The notes: generated by a model from the letters alone, not told the origin. Positions 22,161 through 33,645 are shown, counted from the stretch's first letter. The stretch is DNA of 64,000 bases from Pseudomonas mosselii (GCF_003205295.1 NZ_QJRP01000005.1:1-64000), one strand, 5' to 3'. A program made the numbers and translations.

Positions 22161-22267
22161 TGGGGCTGCTACGCAGCCCATCGGGACACAAGGCCGCTCC
22201 TACAGGGAACGCGCACACCTGTAGGAGCGGCCTTGCGCCGCGAAAGGACCGCAAAGCGGTCCCTGCC
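22161..22267. repeat. REP-type inverted pair (GTAGGAGCGGCCTTG class)
   Basis: Two REP cores face each other: AAGGCCGCTCCTACAGG at 22190-22206 and its reverse complement at 22218-22234, each with flanking GC-rich arms. It occupies the gap between the convergent yjgA and tldD 3' ends, a usual location. It could serve as a bidirectional transcription end or mRNA stabiliser. Confidence 0.85.
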
Positions 22268-22271
22268 GGCA

Positions 22272-23711
22272 TCACGCCCCTGTACCACCCACGGTGATCG
22301 CATCCAGCTTCAGGGTCGGCTGGCCGACGCCTACCGGCACCGACTGCCCATCCTTCCCGCACGTGCCCACACCGCTGTCCAGTGCCAGGTCATTGCCGAC
22401 CATCGACACACCCCGCATCGCCTCCGGACCATTGCCGATCAGGGTCGCGCCCTTCACTGGCGCGGTGATCCTGCCGTCCTCGATCAGGTAGGCCTCGCTG
22501 GTGGAGAACACGAACTTGCCGCTGGTGATGTCCACCTGGCCACCGCCCAGGTTGGCGCAGTAGATACCCTTCTTCACCGACTTGATGATTTCCTCGGGGT
22601 CGCTGTCGCCGGCACGCATGTAGGTGTTGGTCATGCGCGGCATCGGCAGGTGGGCGTAGGATTCACGCCGGCCGTTGCCGGTCACCGCCATGCCCATCAG
22701 GCGGGCGTTGAGCTTGTCCTGCATGTAGCCCTTGAGGATGCCGTTCTCGATCAGCGTGGTGCACTCGGTCGGCGTGCCTTCGTCGTCGATGCTGAGCGAG
22801 CCGCGACGACCCTCCAGGGTACCGTCGTCGACGATGGTGCACAGCTTCGAGGCCACTTGCTCGCCGATTCGCCCACTGAACGCCGAACTGCCCTTGCGGT
22901 TGAAATCGCCTTCCAGGCCATGGCCGACTGCCTCGTGCAGCAGCACGCCGGACCAGCCCGGGCCCAGCACCACCGGCAATGTGCCAGCCGGCGCCGGAAT
23001 GGCCTCGAGGTTGACCAGCGCCTGGCGCAGCGCCTCGCGTGCATAGCCCATCACCCGCTCCTCGGTGAAGAAGCGGTAGTCGGTACGCCCACCACCGCCC
23101 TGCCCGCCACGCTCGCGGCGGCCATTGTGCTCAACGATCACGCTGACATTGAAACGCACCAGCGGACGCACATCGGCGGCCAGGCTGCCATCGGCGGCGG
23201 CGACCAGGATCCGCTCCCAGACCCCGGCCATGCTCACGCTGACCTGCTGGATGCGCGGATCGAGGGCGCGGGTGGCGGTATCGACGCGCTTGAGCAGGTC
23301 GACCTTTTCGGCACGGCTCAGCACATCCAGGGGGTTATCAGACGCGTACAGGGCGGTCACATCCTGGCTACGGAACGCCTGCACCTTGCCGTCCTGCCCG
23401 GCGCGGGAAATCGAACGGGCAGCGCGAGCCGCCGAGGTCAGGGCTTCAAGGTTGATCGCATTGCTGTAGGCGAAGCCGGTCTTCTCGCCGGACTGGGCGC
23501 GCACGCCCACGCCCTGGTCGAGGTTGAAGCTGCCCTCTTTGACGATGCCGTCCTCCAGCGCCCAGGTTTCCGAGATCTGGCCCTGGAAATACAGGTCGGC
23601 GGCATCGATGCCAGGGCCGGCCAGCTCGCCCAGCACCGTCTGCAGGCTGTCGAGGGTCAGACCGCCCGGGGCCAGGAGCTGCTCGCTGACGGTGGATAAA
23701 ATCTCGCTCAT
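22272..23711 (-). CDS. tldD: Metalloprotease TldD
   Basis: This is the catalytic subunit of the TldD/TldE protease. HEAVGH (H259, E260, H264) is the zinc-binding HExxxH, set in [14 protein letters not shown]. The C-terminal Gly-rich stretch [18 protein letters not shown] is typical. The ATG at 23711 ([17 protein letters not shown]) gives 479 aa; the GTG at 23717 is an alternative. It follows the amidase gene by 2 bp, so it is likely in one transcript with yhdP and nit. Confidence 0.95.
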   Translation of the reverse strand: MSEILSTVSEQLLAPGGLTLDSLQTVLGELAGPGIDAADLYFQGQISETWALEDGIVKEGSFNLDQGVGVRAQSGEKTGFAYSNAINLEALTSAARAARSISRAGQDGKVQAFRSQDVTALYASDNPLDVLSRAEKVDLLKRVDTATRALDPRIQQVSVSMAGVWERILVAAADGSLAADVRPLVRFNVSVIVEHNGRRERGGQGGGGRTDYRFFTEERVMGYAREALRQALVNLEAIPAPAGTLPVVLGPGWSGVLLHEAVGHGLEGDFNRKGSSAFSGRIGEQVASKLCTIVDDGTLEGRRGSLSIDDEGTPTECTTLIENGILKGYMQDKLNARLMGMAVTGNGRRESYAHLPMPRMTNTYMRAGDSDPEEIIKSVKKGIYCANLGGGQVDITSGKFVFSTSEAYLIEDGRITAPVKGATLIGNGPEAMRGVSMVGNDLALDSGVGTCGKDGQSVPVGVGQPTLKLDAITVGGTGA

Positions 23712-23713
23712 AG

Positions 23714-24565
23714 TCACTCCGAGGTGTGCGCAGGCCGCAAGGCGTCCTGCGAGAAAAAGCGCCGGTGCGTGACCACCGGCATGCGCGCCCGGATGGACGC
23801 CTGTTCTTCAATGTCGCGCGTGGCAAGCAATACCGCTTCGCCCCGCGCCTGTTGCGCGACGATCCGCCCCCAGGGGTCGACGATCGCCGCCTGGCCGTGG
23901 GTTTCCCGTGGCCCCGGATGCAGGCCGCCCTGGGCGGCCGCCAGCACATAGCACTGGGTCTCGATGGCCCGTGCGCGAATCAGCACTTCCCAATGCGCCG
24001 CGCCGGTCACCGCGGTGAACGCCGCCGGCGCGCTGATCAGCTCGGCCCCGGCGGCGCGCAAGGCGCTGTACAGCTCGGGGAAGCGCAGGTCGTAGCACAC
24101 CGACAACCCCAAACGCCCCACGGGCGTGTCGGCCACCACCACCCTGCTGCCGTGGGCGTAGTCGTCCGACTCGCGGTAGCGACCACGGTTGTCGGCCACG
24201 TCCACATCGAACAGGTGCAACTTGTCGTAGCGGGCGGCAATCTCGCCGTGTTCATCCACCAGCAACGAGCAGGCGTGGGCCTTGGCCTGGGGCTGGCCGA
24301 CCGGCGGCAGCGGCAAGGTGCCGGCGACTATCCATAACCTGAGGTCACGGGCGGTACGTTTCAACCATGGCAGGATCGGCCCTTCGCCCAGCGCCTCCGC
24401 CCGACCAATGGCCGCCGCATCGCGTCGGCCCATGGCGGCGAAGTTCTCCGGCAACACCGCCAGGCGCGCGCCACCAGCAGCGGCCTGTTCTAGCAGTGCC
24501 GTGGCACGTTGCAGGTTGGCCGGCACATCGTCCTGGCTGACCATCTGGATCACAGCTGACGTCAT
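23714..24565 (-). CDS. Nit-family carbon-nitrogen hydrolase
   Basis: This nitrilase-superfamily amidase has the catalytic triad E40 ([10 protein letters not shown]), K115 ([12 protein letters not shown]) and C157 ([12 protein letters not shown]). The 283-aa length, the MGRRDA loop and the KLHLFDVDV motif fit the Nit1/Nit2-like deaminated-glutathione amidase branch, but the substrate is not proven here. The ATG at 24565 ([10 protein letters not shown]) was chosen over the GTG 6 bp upstream. It sits between yhdP (12 bp) and tldD (2 bp), a linkage common in Pseudomonas. Confidence 0.88.
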   Translation of the reverse strand: MTSAVIQMVSQDDVPANLQRATALLEQAAAGGARLAVLPENFAAMGRRDAAAIGRAEALGEGPILPWLKRTARDLRLWIVAGTLPLPPVGQPQAKAHACSLLVDEHGEIAARYDKLHLFDVDVADNRGRYRESDDYAHGSRVVVADTPVGRLGLSVCYDLRFPELYSALRAAGAELISAPAAFTAVTGAAHWEVLIRARAIETQCYVLAAAQGGLHPGPRETHGQAAIVDPWGRIVAQQARGEAVLLATRDIEEQASIRARMPVVTHRRFFSQDALRPAHTSE

Positions 24566-24577
24566 GACCACCCCGGG

Positions 24578-27500
24578 CTATTTGTCGAAAGGTTTCACAA
24601 AGGTGATTTTAGGCTCTTTGACCGGACCTTCGACGCGATAGTGCACGCTGGCGAAGCGTGCCACCCGATCACCGATCAAGCGATCGACCAGGAACAACGC
24701 GCCGCCGATCGCCGGCGCGCCAACGATCAGCGCGGCCAGCGGCAGGTTGTTGGTCACCGGCAGCGTTACCAACAGCTTGGCATCGATCCGGTCACGGACG
24801 AAGTCCATGGTGCCGTCGAGCTCGAAGTTACTCGACGGACCGGTGACAGTGATCGGCTCACGGGTCACGTAGACCCCTTCGCTGGCCACCAGCAGGCCCT
24901 TGACCCGGTCGTAGGCCAGGCCCTTGCTGAACAGGTCGGAGAAGTCCAGGCGCAGGCGCCGGCCGATGGAGTTGAAGTTGAGCAGCCCGAACACCCGCAA
25001 GGCCTGGGCGCTGCCCTCGACCTCGACGAACTGGCCGCTACGCAGGGCCGCGTCGAGGCTGCCGGAATAACGGTTGAGGCTGACCCAGGCCGGCGAGCCC
25101 CGCCAGCGGCCGTCCACGTCCATGCGGAAGTCGCGGCTGGTAACGGTGGGCGCGAAGCCCCAGGCCTTGAGGACATCCCCCAGGTTCTTGCCGTCCAGCC
25201 GGCCCTTGTACCAGCTCGCACTGCTGCCCGGCTCGCCTTCCCAGCCACCGCTGCCATCGATGTGCAGCCCCTTGAGGTCCAGGTCGACATCGCTCATGGC
25301 CATGCCTTTGGCGGTCTGGCGCAGCTTCAGGTTGGCGCTGCCGAACAGGTCGTCGCCGCGGTACAGCTTGTCGATGGTCAGGTCCAGCGGCGGCACCTTG
25401 CGCGGGTCGACCCCGGCCAATGGATCCGGCGCGTTCTCGTCCTGGGCTTCATTCGGGTCGGCCGGCGGCAGGCGCAGGCTCTGCAGACGGATGGTCATGG
25501 GCGTGGCCTTGGCATCGGGAATACGGGCGTTGCCGATGACTTCCCTGCTGTCCAGGCGCAGGTCCCAGGCCGGGCCGCCGCGCACCAGGCGGATCACCGC
25601 CTGGTTGAGGTCCATGCCGAAGGCCTTGAGCTGGCCGATGCTCAAGTCCACGCTCTGCAGGTTCTGTCGGGCGCTGCCGCCCGGATCTTTGCCGGCCAGG
25701 CGCTCCATCTGTTGCTGCCAGGGTGCCAGGTCCAGGGTCTCGAGGCGGCCACGCACGCGCAGGCCCTGGCCGCTTGGGAGGCTGGCATCGCCCGTGCCCA
25801 GCAACAGCTCGCCACGCCCCTGGGCCAGCTTGTCGGCGGGCGCGGCGTAGGCGAAGCGGGCAAAGTCGGCGTAGCTGGCATCGATGCGCCGCTCGGGGCC
25901 TTGCAGGGTCAGGCCGAAGCGGCTGTCGCGGACTTCCCCGGCGGCCTTGCCAAACGGCGCTGGCAAGTCGATGGCCAGCCCCTTGAGCGAGGAGCTGACG
26001 CTCAAGCGGTTGTCGCGGCTGCCAAGCGTCACCTGTAGTTGATAGGGCAGCTCGCCCGAGACGGGCAGCGGCTGCTGGTACTGCAACCAGTCGGTCAGGG
26101 CCTTGAGGCCGACCTGGCCGTTGGCGTTGATGCGGGTCTGGATCTGCCCGCCCTGCCCTTCGGCGACGATCTGCGCGGTCACCGGCTTGCCGAAGGCGTG
26201 CAGGCTGATGTCCTTGCCGCTCAGGCCCTTGTCGAAATCGAAGGTGAAATTGCCTTTGAGTTGGGTCAGTTCCAGGCTTGGCGGCGCCACTTTCAGGGTC
26301 GCGTCGCGGGTCGCGAAGTCCACCAGCACCTTGGGCCGCTGCCCATGGGCCAGGGGTATATCGAGCTTGACCTTGCCTTTAAGCGGGCCCTCGCCTTCCC
26401 AACCGGCGAAGATCTCGCCCGTGCCGATGGGCGCTTCCTTGAGGATCTTCAGGCCATCGCCGAGGCTGCCGTCGAAGTCGCCATCGAGGAACAGGTGGCT
26501 GTGCTGGTCGCCCTCGACATGGGGAATGTTGACGCTGACATCGCTGACCTGGGTGTCCAATAGCAGCCCTTTGCGGGCCAGGATGCGCACGCCGGTGTCC
26601 TCGATGTAGACATTGCCGTCGACCTGCTGCACCTGCGGCCAGCCCGGCTGGAAATCCAGCGCGGCGTCGTGGACCTTGAAGAACAGGCTGATATCGCGGG
26701 CATGGGGCGGCGCGTTGTGATGCAGCGAGCCTTGGTACTGGAAGTAGCCCTCGTCGACATTGCCCTTGACGATGGCGCTGCGCAGCCATTCGTCCAGGGC
26801 CGGGCTGAGCACCTCGGGCAGATACTTGGCGGTGTAGCGACCGTCGCCCTCGGTAAGGCCGACGCGCAGGTCCATGTAGTCTTCATGGCCCGGTTGCAGG
26901 TGGATGCGAATGAGGAAGTCCGCGGCGATCTTGCCCTCGTCGCCCAGCACCTTGATGTAGGGAGCAACCAGGGTGAAGGCTTCCTTGTCCAGGGTCCAGG
27001 TCAGCCGTGCGTTGGCTTTCGGGTAATGCCAGGGTTTGCCGAAGATCGGGTACAGATGCAGCATGAAGGCCTGGGTATCCAGGCGCAGCTCGCCGTGTCC
27101 GAGGTCACCGCTGATGGCGCCGCTGACGTTGCCAGCGGCCGGCGCGCCGTGATAGGCGTCGAAGCCGACTTTCTCCAGGTTGGCGGCGAACTGCAGACGC
27201 TGGTCACCCTCGGCCTTGGGGCGGATGTCCAGGCGTACGTTGCGCAGGGCGCCGGTCACCTTGAGCGCGTCGACCACCGTCATCAGTTTGTCCGGCAACG
27301 GCGCCAGGGCGTCGATCACCGGGGTCAGCGGGGTCAGGTCGAGGCGGTCGGCCTGCACCTGCCAGCTTTCCTCGGCCGGACTCTGGCCAGGGCGCTGCGC
27401 CAGTTGCAGATGGGACTCCCAACGGGTCTTGCCAAGGCTCATGCCCAGGGAGTCGACAACGACGTCGAAACCTTGGTCCTGGCGCTGGAACCAAGCCGAA

Positions 27501-28387
27501 AGGGCCAGGTTGTCCAGGACGATGGCCTTGCGCCCGGTGTAGGCGCCCTTGAGCTGCGGGGCGTTGAGGCGAACCATCGCCTGCTGCAACTGCCCCTTGT
27601 TCCAGTCGATCCAGAACTCGCCACCCGCACGCAGGGTGTCGGCCTGCCACTGACCCAGCACCTTTGGCGGTAACCAGCGCGCCCAGTCGCTTTGCGGCAG
27701 GCTCAGGTAGGCCTGCACACGGCCGTCGCGCCAGGCCTTGGCGGTGGCGCGGCTGTTCAGGCTAAGGGCCAGGGGTTGGCCATCGGGCAGCGTGGCGCGC
27801 AGGTCGACGCTCTGGCGCGACGCTCCGGCCTGCAATCCCAGGCTGACATAGGTGAGGGTCAGGGGATCGCGCTGCCAGGGATGCAGGGTGACCTGGCTGT
27901 CGAACACATCGATCCGCCCCAGTTGGCGCAGGCGCTTGAGCGCATCGGCCGGGTCGAGCGGCGTATCATCCTTCTGCGGCAGGCCTTCGAGCGTCCAGGC
28001 GCCCTGCTCGCTTTCGCGCAGGATCAGCTGCAGCCCACTGAGCTGGATGCGCGCCAGCCGTACTTCACGGGCCTTGAGGCTGGCCCACAGGTCGGGCACC
28101 AGCTTGACGTCGTCCAGGCGCAAGGCCGCCTTGCCTTCGCCCAGCTGCAGGTCGCGAACGCGCAACACCGGCGCCAAACCACTCCAGCGCCCTTCCAAGG
28201 CACCGACGTGCACGGGCATGCCCAAGGCCTGTTCAGCCTTGAGTTCGGCATCGGCACGGTATTCGGCGACCAGGGGTACCAGTTGCCGACCGAGGCTGAC
28301 ATACAGCGCCACCAGCACCGCCAGCAGGGCGCAGATCCCCAGCCCCCAGCGGGTCAAGGCGCCCAGAACGCGGGTCAGACGTTCCAT
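24578..28387 (-). CDS. yhdP: AsmA/YhdP-family envelope lipid transport protein
   Basis: This very large inner-membrane-anchored periplasmic protein (1269 aa) belongs to the YhdP family, members of which bridge the envelope and carry phospholipid to the outer membrane. One N-terminal transmembrane helix (about residues 11-30, WGLGICALLAVLVALYVSL) is followed by DUF3971-type beta repeats and a C-terminal AsmA-like region ending GAPAIGGALFLVDRLIGDRV. Two ATGs compete; the second (28387) lies 9 bp after GGAGG and is preferred. It is downstream of rng. Confidence 0.92.
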   Translation of the reverse strand: MERLTRVLGALTRWGLGICALLAVLVALYVSLGRQLVPLVAEYRADAELKAEQALGMPVHVGALEGRWSGLAPVLRVRDLQLGEGKAALRLDDVKLVPDLWASLKAREVRLARIQLSGLQLILRESEQGAWTLEGLPQKDDTPLDPADALKRLRQLGRIDVFDSQVTLHPWQRDPLTLTYVSLGLQAGASRQSVDLRATLPDGQPLALSLNSRATAKAWRDGRVQAYLSLPQSDWARWLPPKVLGQWQADTLRAGGEFWIDWNKGQLQQAMVRLNAPQLKGAYTGRKAIVLDNLALSAWFQRQDQGFDVVVDSLGMSLGKTRWESHLQLAQRPGQSPAEESWQVQADRLDLTPLTPVIDALAPLPDKLMTVVDALKVTGALRNVRLDIRPKAEGDQRLQFAANLEKVGFDAYHGAPAAGNVSGAISGDLGHGELRLDTQAFMLHLYPIFGKPWHYPKANARLTWTLDKEAFTLVAPYIKVLGDEGKIAADFLIRIHLQPGHEDYMDLRVGLTEGDGRYTAKYLPEVLSPALDEWLRSAIVKGNVDEGYFQYQGSLHHNAPPHARDISLFFKVHDAALDFQPGWPQVQQVDGNVYIEDTGVRILARKGLLLDTQVSDVSVNIPHVEGDQHSHLFLDGDFDGSLGDGLKILKEAPIGTGEIFAGWEGEGPLKGKVKLDIPLAHGQRPKVLVDFATRDATLKVAPPSLELTQLKGNFTFDFDKGLSGKDISLHAFGKPVTAQIVAEGQGGQIQTRINANGQVGLKALTDWLQYQQPLPVSGELPYQLQVTLGSRDNRLSVSSSLKGLAIDLPAPFGKAAGEVRDSRFGLTLQGPERRIDASYADFARFAYAAPADKLAQGRGELLLGTGDASLPSGQGLRVRGRLETLDLAPWQQQMERLAGKDPGGSARQNLQSVDLSIGQLKAFGMDLNQAVIRLVRGGPAWDLRLDSREVIGNARIPDAKATPMTIRLQSLRLPPADPNEAQDENAPDPLAGVDPRKVPPLDLTIDKLYRGDDLFGSANLKLRQTAKGMAMSDVDLDLKGLHIDGSGGWEGEPGSSASWYKGRLDGKNLGDVLKAWGFAPTVTSRDFRMDVDGRWRGSPAWVSLNRYSGSLDAALRSGQFVEVEGSAQALRVFGLLNFNSIGRRLRLDFSDLFSKGLAYDRVKGLLVASEGVYVTREPITVTGPSSNFELDGTMDFVRDRIDAKLLVTLPVTNNLPLAALIVGAPAIGGALFLVDRLIGDRVARFASVHYRVEGPVKEPKITFVKPFDK

Positions 28388-28475
28388 GGCCATGGCCCTC
28401 CAAGTCGTCCCTTAACTATGGCCGGTGAATAGCGTTTTGCCAGCCCGTCCATGGGGCGACCGCCATTAGCGAAGG

Positions 28476-29933
28476 TCAGAGCAGCACCACATCGTATTGT
28501 TCCTGGGAATACATGGACTCCACCTGGAAGCGAATGGTTCGCCCGATGAACGCCTCCAGTTCGGCGACGTTGCCCGACTCTTCATCGAGCAGGCGGTCAA
28601 CTACCTTCTGGTTGGCCAAAACCCGATAGCCCTCGGCCTGGTAGGCGCGAGCCTCGCGCAGGATCTCGCGGAAAATTTCGTAACAGATCGTCTCGGGGGT
28701 CTTCAGCTTGCCACGCCCCTGGCACGCCGCGCAGGGTTCGCACAGCACCTGCTCGAGGCTTTCGCGGGTGCGCTTGCGGGTCATCTGCACCAGGCCCAGC
28801 TCGGTGATGCCTATGATGTTGGTCTTGGCATGGTCGCGTTCGAGCTGCTTCTCCAGAGTCCGCAGGACCTGACGCTGGTGCTCTTCATCTTCCATGTCGA
28901 TGAAATCGATGATGATGATCCCGCCGATGTTGCGCAGGCGCAGTTGCCGGGCAATGGCGGTAGCGGCCTCGAGGTTCGTCTTGAAGATAGTCTCCTCGAG
29001 ATTGCGGTGGCCGACGAACGCCCCGGTGTTGACGTCGATGGTGGTCATCGCCTCGGCCGGATCGACCACCAGGTAGCCGCCGGACTTGAGCGGCACCTTG
29101 CGCTCGAGGGCGCGCTGGATCTCGTCTTCCACGCCATACAGGTCGAAGATCGGTCGCTCGCCAGGGTAATGCTCCAGGCGATCGGCGATCTCCGGCATCA
29201 GCTCGGCGACGAACTGCGTGGTTTTCTGGAAGGTTTCCCGCGAGTCGATGCGGATCTTCTCGATCTTGGGGTTGACCAGGTCGCGCAGGGTGCGCAAGGC
29301 CAGGCCAAGGTCCTCGTAGATGACCACGGGCGCCCCGCAGGTCTTGATCTGCGAGCCAATCTGCTCCCACAGGCGGCGCAGGTAGCGGATGTCCTGGAGG
29401 ATGTCCTCGGCACGGGCACCCTCGGCGGCGGTACGCAGGATGAACCCGCCGGCATCCTTCATGTCTTCCTGGGCCATGCAGTCGGTGACCACCTGCTTGA
29501 GGCGTTCGCGCTCGGCTTCTTCCTCGATCTTCAGGGAAATGCCGACATGGCTGCTGCGCGGCATGTACACCAGGTAGCGCGACGGAATCGACAGCTGGGT
29601 GGTCAGACGCGCGCCCTTGCTGCCAATGGGGTCCTTGGTGACCTGCACCACCAGCGCCTGGCCTTCGTGCACCAGCGCGGTGATGTTCTCCACCGCCGAC
29701 CCTTCGCGCTGGGAGATCTCCGAGGCGTGGATGAACGCCGCCCGCTCCAGGCCGATGTCGACGAACGCCGCCTGCATGCCCGGCAGGACCCGCACCACCT
29801 TGCCCTTGTAGATGTTGCCGACGATGCCACGGCGTTGGGTGCGCTCCACGTGCACCTCCTGCAGGACGCCGTTCTCCACCACCGCCACGCGTGACTCCAT
29901 CGGGGTGATGTTGATCAGGATCTCTTCACTCAT
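28476..29933 (-). CDS. rng: Ribonuclease G
   Basis: This endoribonuclease of the RNase E/G family processes 16S rRNA 5' ends and turns over mRNA. The 485-aa protein has an S1 domain (about 38-125), catalytic Mg-binding D300 (TTIDVNTGAFVG) and D343 (IIDFIDMEDEEH), and the Zn-link C398/C401 (CEPCAACQGRG). Length and architecture are RNase G rather than RNase E, since there is no long scaffold tail. A MITE-like element separates it from maf, so transcription from the mre-maf genes must cross a large hairpin. Confidence 0.97.
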   Translation of the reverse strand: MSEEILINITPMESRVAVVENGVLQEVHVERTQRRGIVGNIYKGKVVRVLPGMQAAFVDIGLERAAFIHASEISQREGSAVENITALVHEGQALVVQVTKDPIGSKGARLTTQLSIPSRYLVYMPRSSHVGISLKIEEEAERERLKQVVTDCMAQEDMKDAGGFILRTAAEGARAEDILQDIRYLRRLWEQIGSQIKTCGAPVVIYEDLGLALRTLRDLVNPKIEKIRIDSRETFQKTTQFVAELMPEIADRLEHYPGERPIFDLYGVEDEIQRALERKVPLKSGGYLVVDPAEAMTTIDVNTGAFVGHRNLEETIFKTNLEAATAIARQLRLRNIGGIIIIDFIDMEDEEHQRQVLRTLEKQLERDHAKTNIIGITELGLVQMTRKRTRESLEQVLCEPCAACQGRGKLKTPETICYEIFREILREARAYQAEGYRVLANQKVVDRLLDEESGNVAELEAFIGRTIRFQVESMYSQEQYDVVLL

Positions 29934-29986
29934 GGCAGGCTCTCGTCAAAGGTCTCGGGTAATCATGGATCGCTGCGGGATGGCTG

Positions 29987-30134
29987 GCTAGGGTCTGTAC
30001 GATATGTATCTGCACTCGCCCATACTGCGTTGAAACGGGGCTCGGAATGCTCATGTACTCCAGTACACTCCGCTTCCTCCCCCCGTTTCGCCTTGTCTGG
30101 CCTTCGCGCAGACACATTTCGTACAGACCCTAGC
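29987..30134. mobile_element. MITE-like inverted-repeat element between maf and rng
   Basis: The ends are inverted repeats of about 27 bp with two mismatches (GCTAGGGTCTGTACGA shared by both). Inside are a second inverted pair GAAACGGGG/CCCCGTTTC and a central GTACTCCAGTAC. CTAG occurs at both edges (29988-29991 and 30130-30133), which may be a 4-bp target duplication. No coding potential is seen. The right CTAG contains the maf stop codon. A non-autonomous element is the best reading; the mobilising transposase is not in the window. Confidence 0.75.
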
Positions 30135-30729
30135 GCGGTGTCGTGCCCTCTTGCTGCTGCCAACAGGGGATGGCGAACTGTTCGAGCAGCTCGGCGGTCT
30201 CGCTCAGGGGCAGGCCGACCACGGCCGAGTAGCTGCCCTCGATAGCGCTCACGAACACCGCTCCCAAGCCCTGGATGGCATAGCCGCCGGCCTTGTCGGC
30301 AGGTTCGCCGCTGTCCCAGTAGCGCAGCGCTTCCTCGAAGGAGATGGTGCGAAAACGCACGGTGGTGCTGACGCAGCGGCTGATGCTGCGCTGGCCGTCG
30401 GTCAGCGCGACGGCGGTGAGCACCTGGTGCTCGCGCTTGGACAGGTCGCCGAGCATGGCCAGCGCCTGCTCGCGGTTCTCAGGCTTGCCGAGGATCTGAC
30501 CATCGAGCACCACGGTGGTGTCGGCGCCCAGTACCACCCCGGCGCCGTCAGTGTGGGCGAAGCCCGCCACGGCCTTGGCCTGGGCCAGGCGTTCGACATA
30601 GGCCGCCGGGGCCTCGCCCGGCAGTGGGGTCTCATCGACGGGCGCGCTGACGACGGTAAACGGCACGCCGATCTGGGTCAGCAGCTCACGCCGGCGCGGC
30701 GAGCCGGAGGCCAGGTACAACTGAGTCAT
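30130..30729 (-). CDS. maf: Maf-family nucleotide pyrophosphatase
   Basis: This house-cleaning nucleoside triphosphate pyrophosphatase resembles YhdE, which acts on dTTP/UTP in E. coli. The 199-aa protein carries the Maf motifs [12 protein letters not shown] (6-17), [23 protein letters not shown] and [14 protein letters not shown]. The TAG stop falls inside the terminal CTAG of the MITE-like element, and the last residues (QQQEGTTPR) may be affected by that insertion. It sits between mreD and rng, the standard order. Confidence 0.95.
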   Translation of the reverse strand: MTQLYLASGSPRRRELLTQIGVPFTVVSAPVDETPLPGEAPAAYVERLAQAKAVAGFAHTDGAGVVLGADTTVVLDGQILGKPENREQALAMLGDLSKREHQVLTAVALTDGQRSISRCVSTTVRFRTISFEEALRYWDSGEPADKAGGYAIQGLGAVFVSAIEGSYSAVVGLPLSETAELLEQFAIPCWQQQEGTTPR

Positions 30730-30761
30730 ATGGACATCTCCCTGTCAGTGGCGGCGTGTCG

Positions 30762-31250
30762 TCAGTGAATGTGCAGGCGAACGCGCAGGCCGCGCAGGGC
30801 GAAACTCACCCAGGGCCAGAGCAAGGCGCTGATCACCGCCGACCAGACCAGGGCCAGGGTCGGCAGGCGATTGCCGGTGAGCGCGCTGAGCCACAGCTGG
30901 ATCAGTTGGGCGATACCGAAGATCACCAGGATCACCAAGCTCTGCTGCCACATGGGGAACATGCGCAGGCGCTGCTGCAACGACAGTACCAGGAAGGTGA
31001 TCAGGGTGAGGATCAGGGCATTCTGGCCAAGCAGGGTGCCGTACAGCACGTCCTCGGCCAGGCCGAGCAGGAATGCCGTGGTCATGCCGACCTTGCCAGG
31101 TACGGCGAGGGTCCAGAAGGCCAGCAGCAGGGCCAGCCACATGGGCCGGAACACTTCCATGAACTGCGGCATGGGCGAGACGCTGAGCAACAGGCCGATG
31201 GCGAAGGTCAGCCAGATGGCCCAGCCGTTTCTGCTACGGGTGCTGGCCAT
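30762..31250 (-). CDS. mreD: Rod shape-determining protein MreD
   Basis: This inner-membrane component of the elongasome works with MreC, RodA, PBP2 and MreB. The 162-aa protein is strongly hydrophobic with about five membrane segments and the family stretch FLLGLAEDVLYGTLLGQNALILT. Its ATG overlaps the mreC stop (TAATG), so it is translated by coupling. It lies 32 bp before maf. Confidence 0.94.
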   Translation of the reverse strand: MASTRSRNGWAIWLTFAIGLLLSVSPMPQFMEVFRPMWLALLLAFWTLAVPGKVGMTTAFLLGLAEDVLYGTLLGQNALILTLITFLVLSLQQRLRMFPMWQQSLVILVIFGIAQLIQLWLSALTGNRLPTLALVWSAVISALLWPWVSFALRGLRVRLHIH

Positions 31251-32287
31251 TATTGTCTCCGGGATTGAGCGGGCGCGGCGGCCGGTTGGGCCGGCGCCGG
31301 GCTGGCCGTCGTTGGCGCAGCCGCAGGGGCAGTACCCGGCGTGGGCTGCGCGGCATGGGCCGGCGCGGGTGTCGCGGGCGTGGCCGCTGGCGAAGTGTGG
31401 CTGGCGCCCTGGCGGTCGGCCTCTTCCTGGGCGATCGCCGCCTCGGTGGCGCGCTCTTCCGGGGTGCGCCGGTCGCTGAATACCAGCAGCATGTAGCGGC
31501 TGCGGTTGAGCGCGGCGGTCGGAATGGCGCGAACGATGGCGAACGGCTGGCCGGAGTCGTGGATCACTTCGTTGACCGTGGCCACCGGGTAACCGGCCGG
31601 GAAGCGCTGGCCCATGCCGGAACTGACCAGCAGGTCACCTTCCTTGATGTCGGCAGTGTCGGCCACATGGCGCAGTTCGAGGCGCTCCGGGTTGCCAGTG
31701 CCGCTGGCGATGGCGCGCAGGCCGTTGCGGTTGACCTGCACCGGAATGCTGTGGGTGGTGTCGGTGAGCAGCAACACCCGCGAGGTGTACGGCATCAGCT
31801 CGACTACCTGGCCCATCAGGCCACGGGCATCAAGCACCGGCTGGCCGAGGAACACGCCGTCGCGCTCGCCCTTGTTGATCAGGATGCGGTGGGTGAAGGG
31901 ATTGGGGTCGACACCGATCAGCTCGGCGACCTCGACCTTCTCGTTGACCAGCGCCGAGGAGTTGAGCAACTCGCGCAGGCGCACGTTCTGCTCGGTCAGG
32001 GCCGCCAGTTTCTGCAGGCGCCCCTGCAGCAGCAGGGCCTCGGTCTTGAGTTTCTCGTTCTCGGCGATCAGCTCGGTGCGGCTGCCGAACTGGCCGGCCA
32101 CGCCCTGCCACATGCGCTGCGGCAGGTCTGTGATCCAGTAGGATTCCATCAGCACCAGGCCCATCTGGCTGCGCACCGGCTTGAGCAGATCGAAACGCGA
32201 GTCGACCACCATCAGCGCGACCGACATCACTACCAGCACGAGCAGGCGAACGCCCAGCGAGGGGCCCTTGGAGAAAAGCGGTTTAAT
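31250..32287 (-). CDS. mreC: Rod shape-determining protein MreC, apparent ATT start
   Basis: This bitopic protein organises the elongasome in the periplasm. The family N-terminus (LFSKGPSLGVRLLVLVV, leading into the membrane helix) is encoded upstream of the first GTG (32239), but no ATG, GTG or TTG precedes it before an in-frame stop. An ATT at 32287-32285 with AGGA 8 bp upstream sits exactly where the start is expected, giving 345 aa (IKPLFSK). Starting at 32239 would cut the helix in half. The C-terminus (about 60 residues) is a low-complexity Ala/Pro/Thr tail. Confidence 0.85.
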   Translation of the reverse strand: MKPLFSKGPSLGVRLLVLVVMSVALMVVDSRFDLLKPVRSQMGLVLMESYWITDLPQRMWQGVAGQFGSRTELIAENEKLKTEALLLQGRLQKLAALTEQNVRLRELLNSSALVNEKVEVAELIGVDPNPFTHRILINKGERDGVFLGQPVLDARGLMGQVVELMPYTSRVLLLTDTTHSIPVQVNRNGLRAIASGTGNPERLELRHVADTADIKEGDLLVSSGMGQRFPAGYPVATVNEVIHDSGQPFAIVRAIPTAALNRSRYMLLVFSDRRTPEERATEAAIAQEEADRQGASHTSPAATPATPAPAHAAQPTPGTAPAAAPTTASPAPAQPAAAPAQSRRQ

Positions 32288-32448
32288 GGGCCGTTCCTCG
32301 TGGACGACTCAGAAAGTCATGGGACATGGGGCAATGCACCGGCCTGCTGCGGGTTGACGGAAACGGCGCCCGGGCGGGCGCCAGCACAGCGCATACAGGT
32401 AGCACTGTGCGTGCCACCTGTAAACCTGAGGATGCTACTGCGCAGCGA

Positions 32449-33645
<1,197 letters not shown>

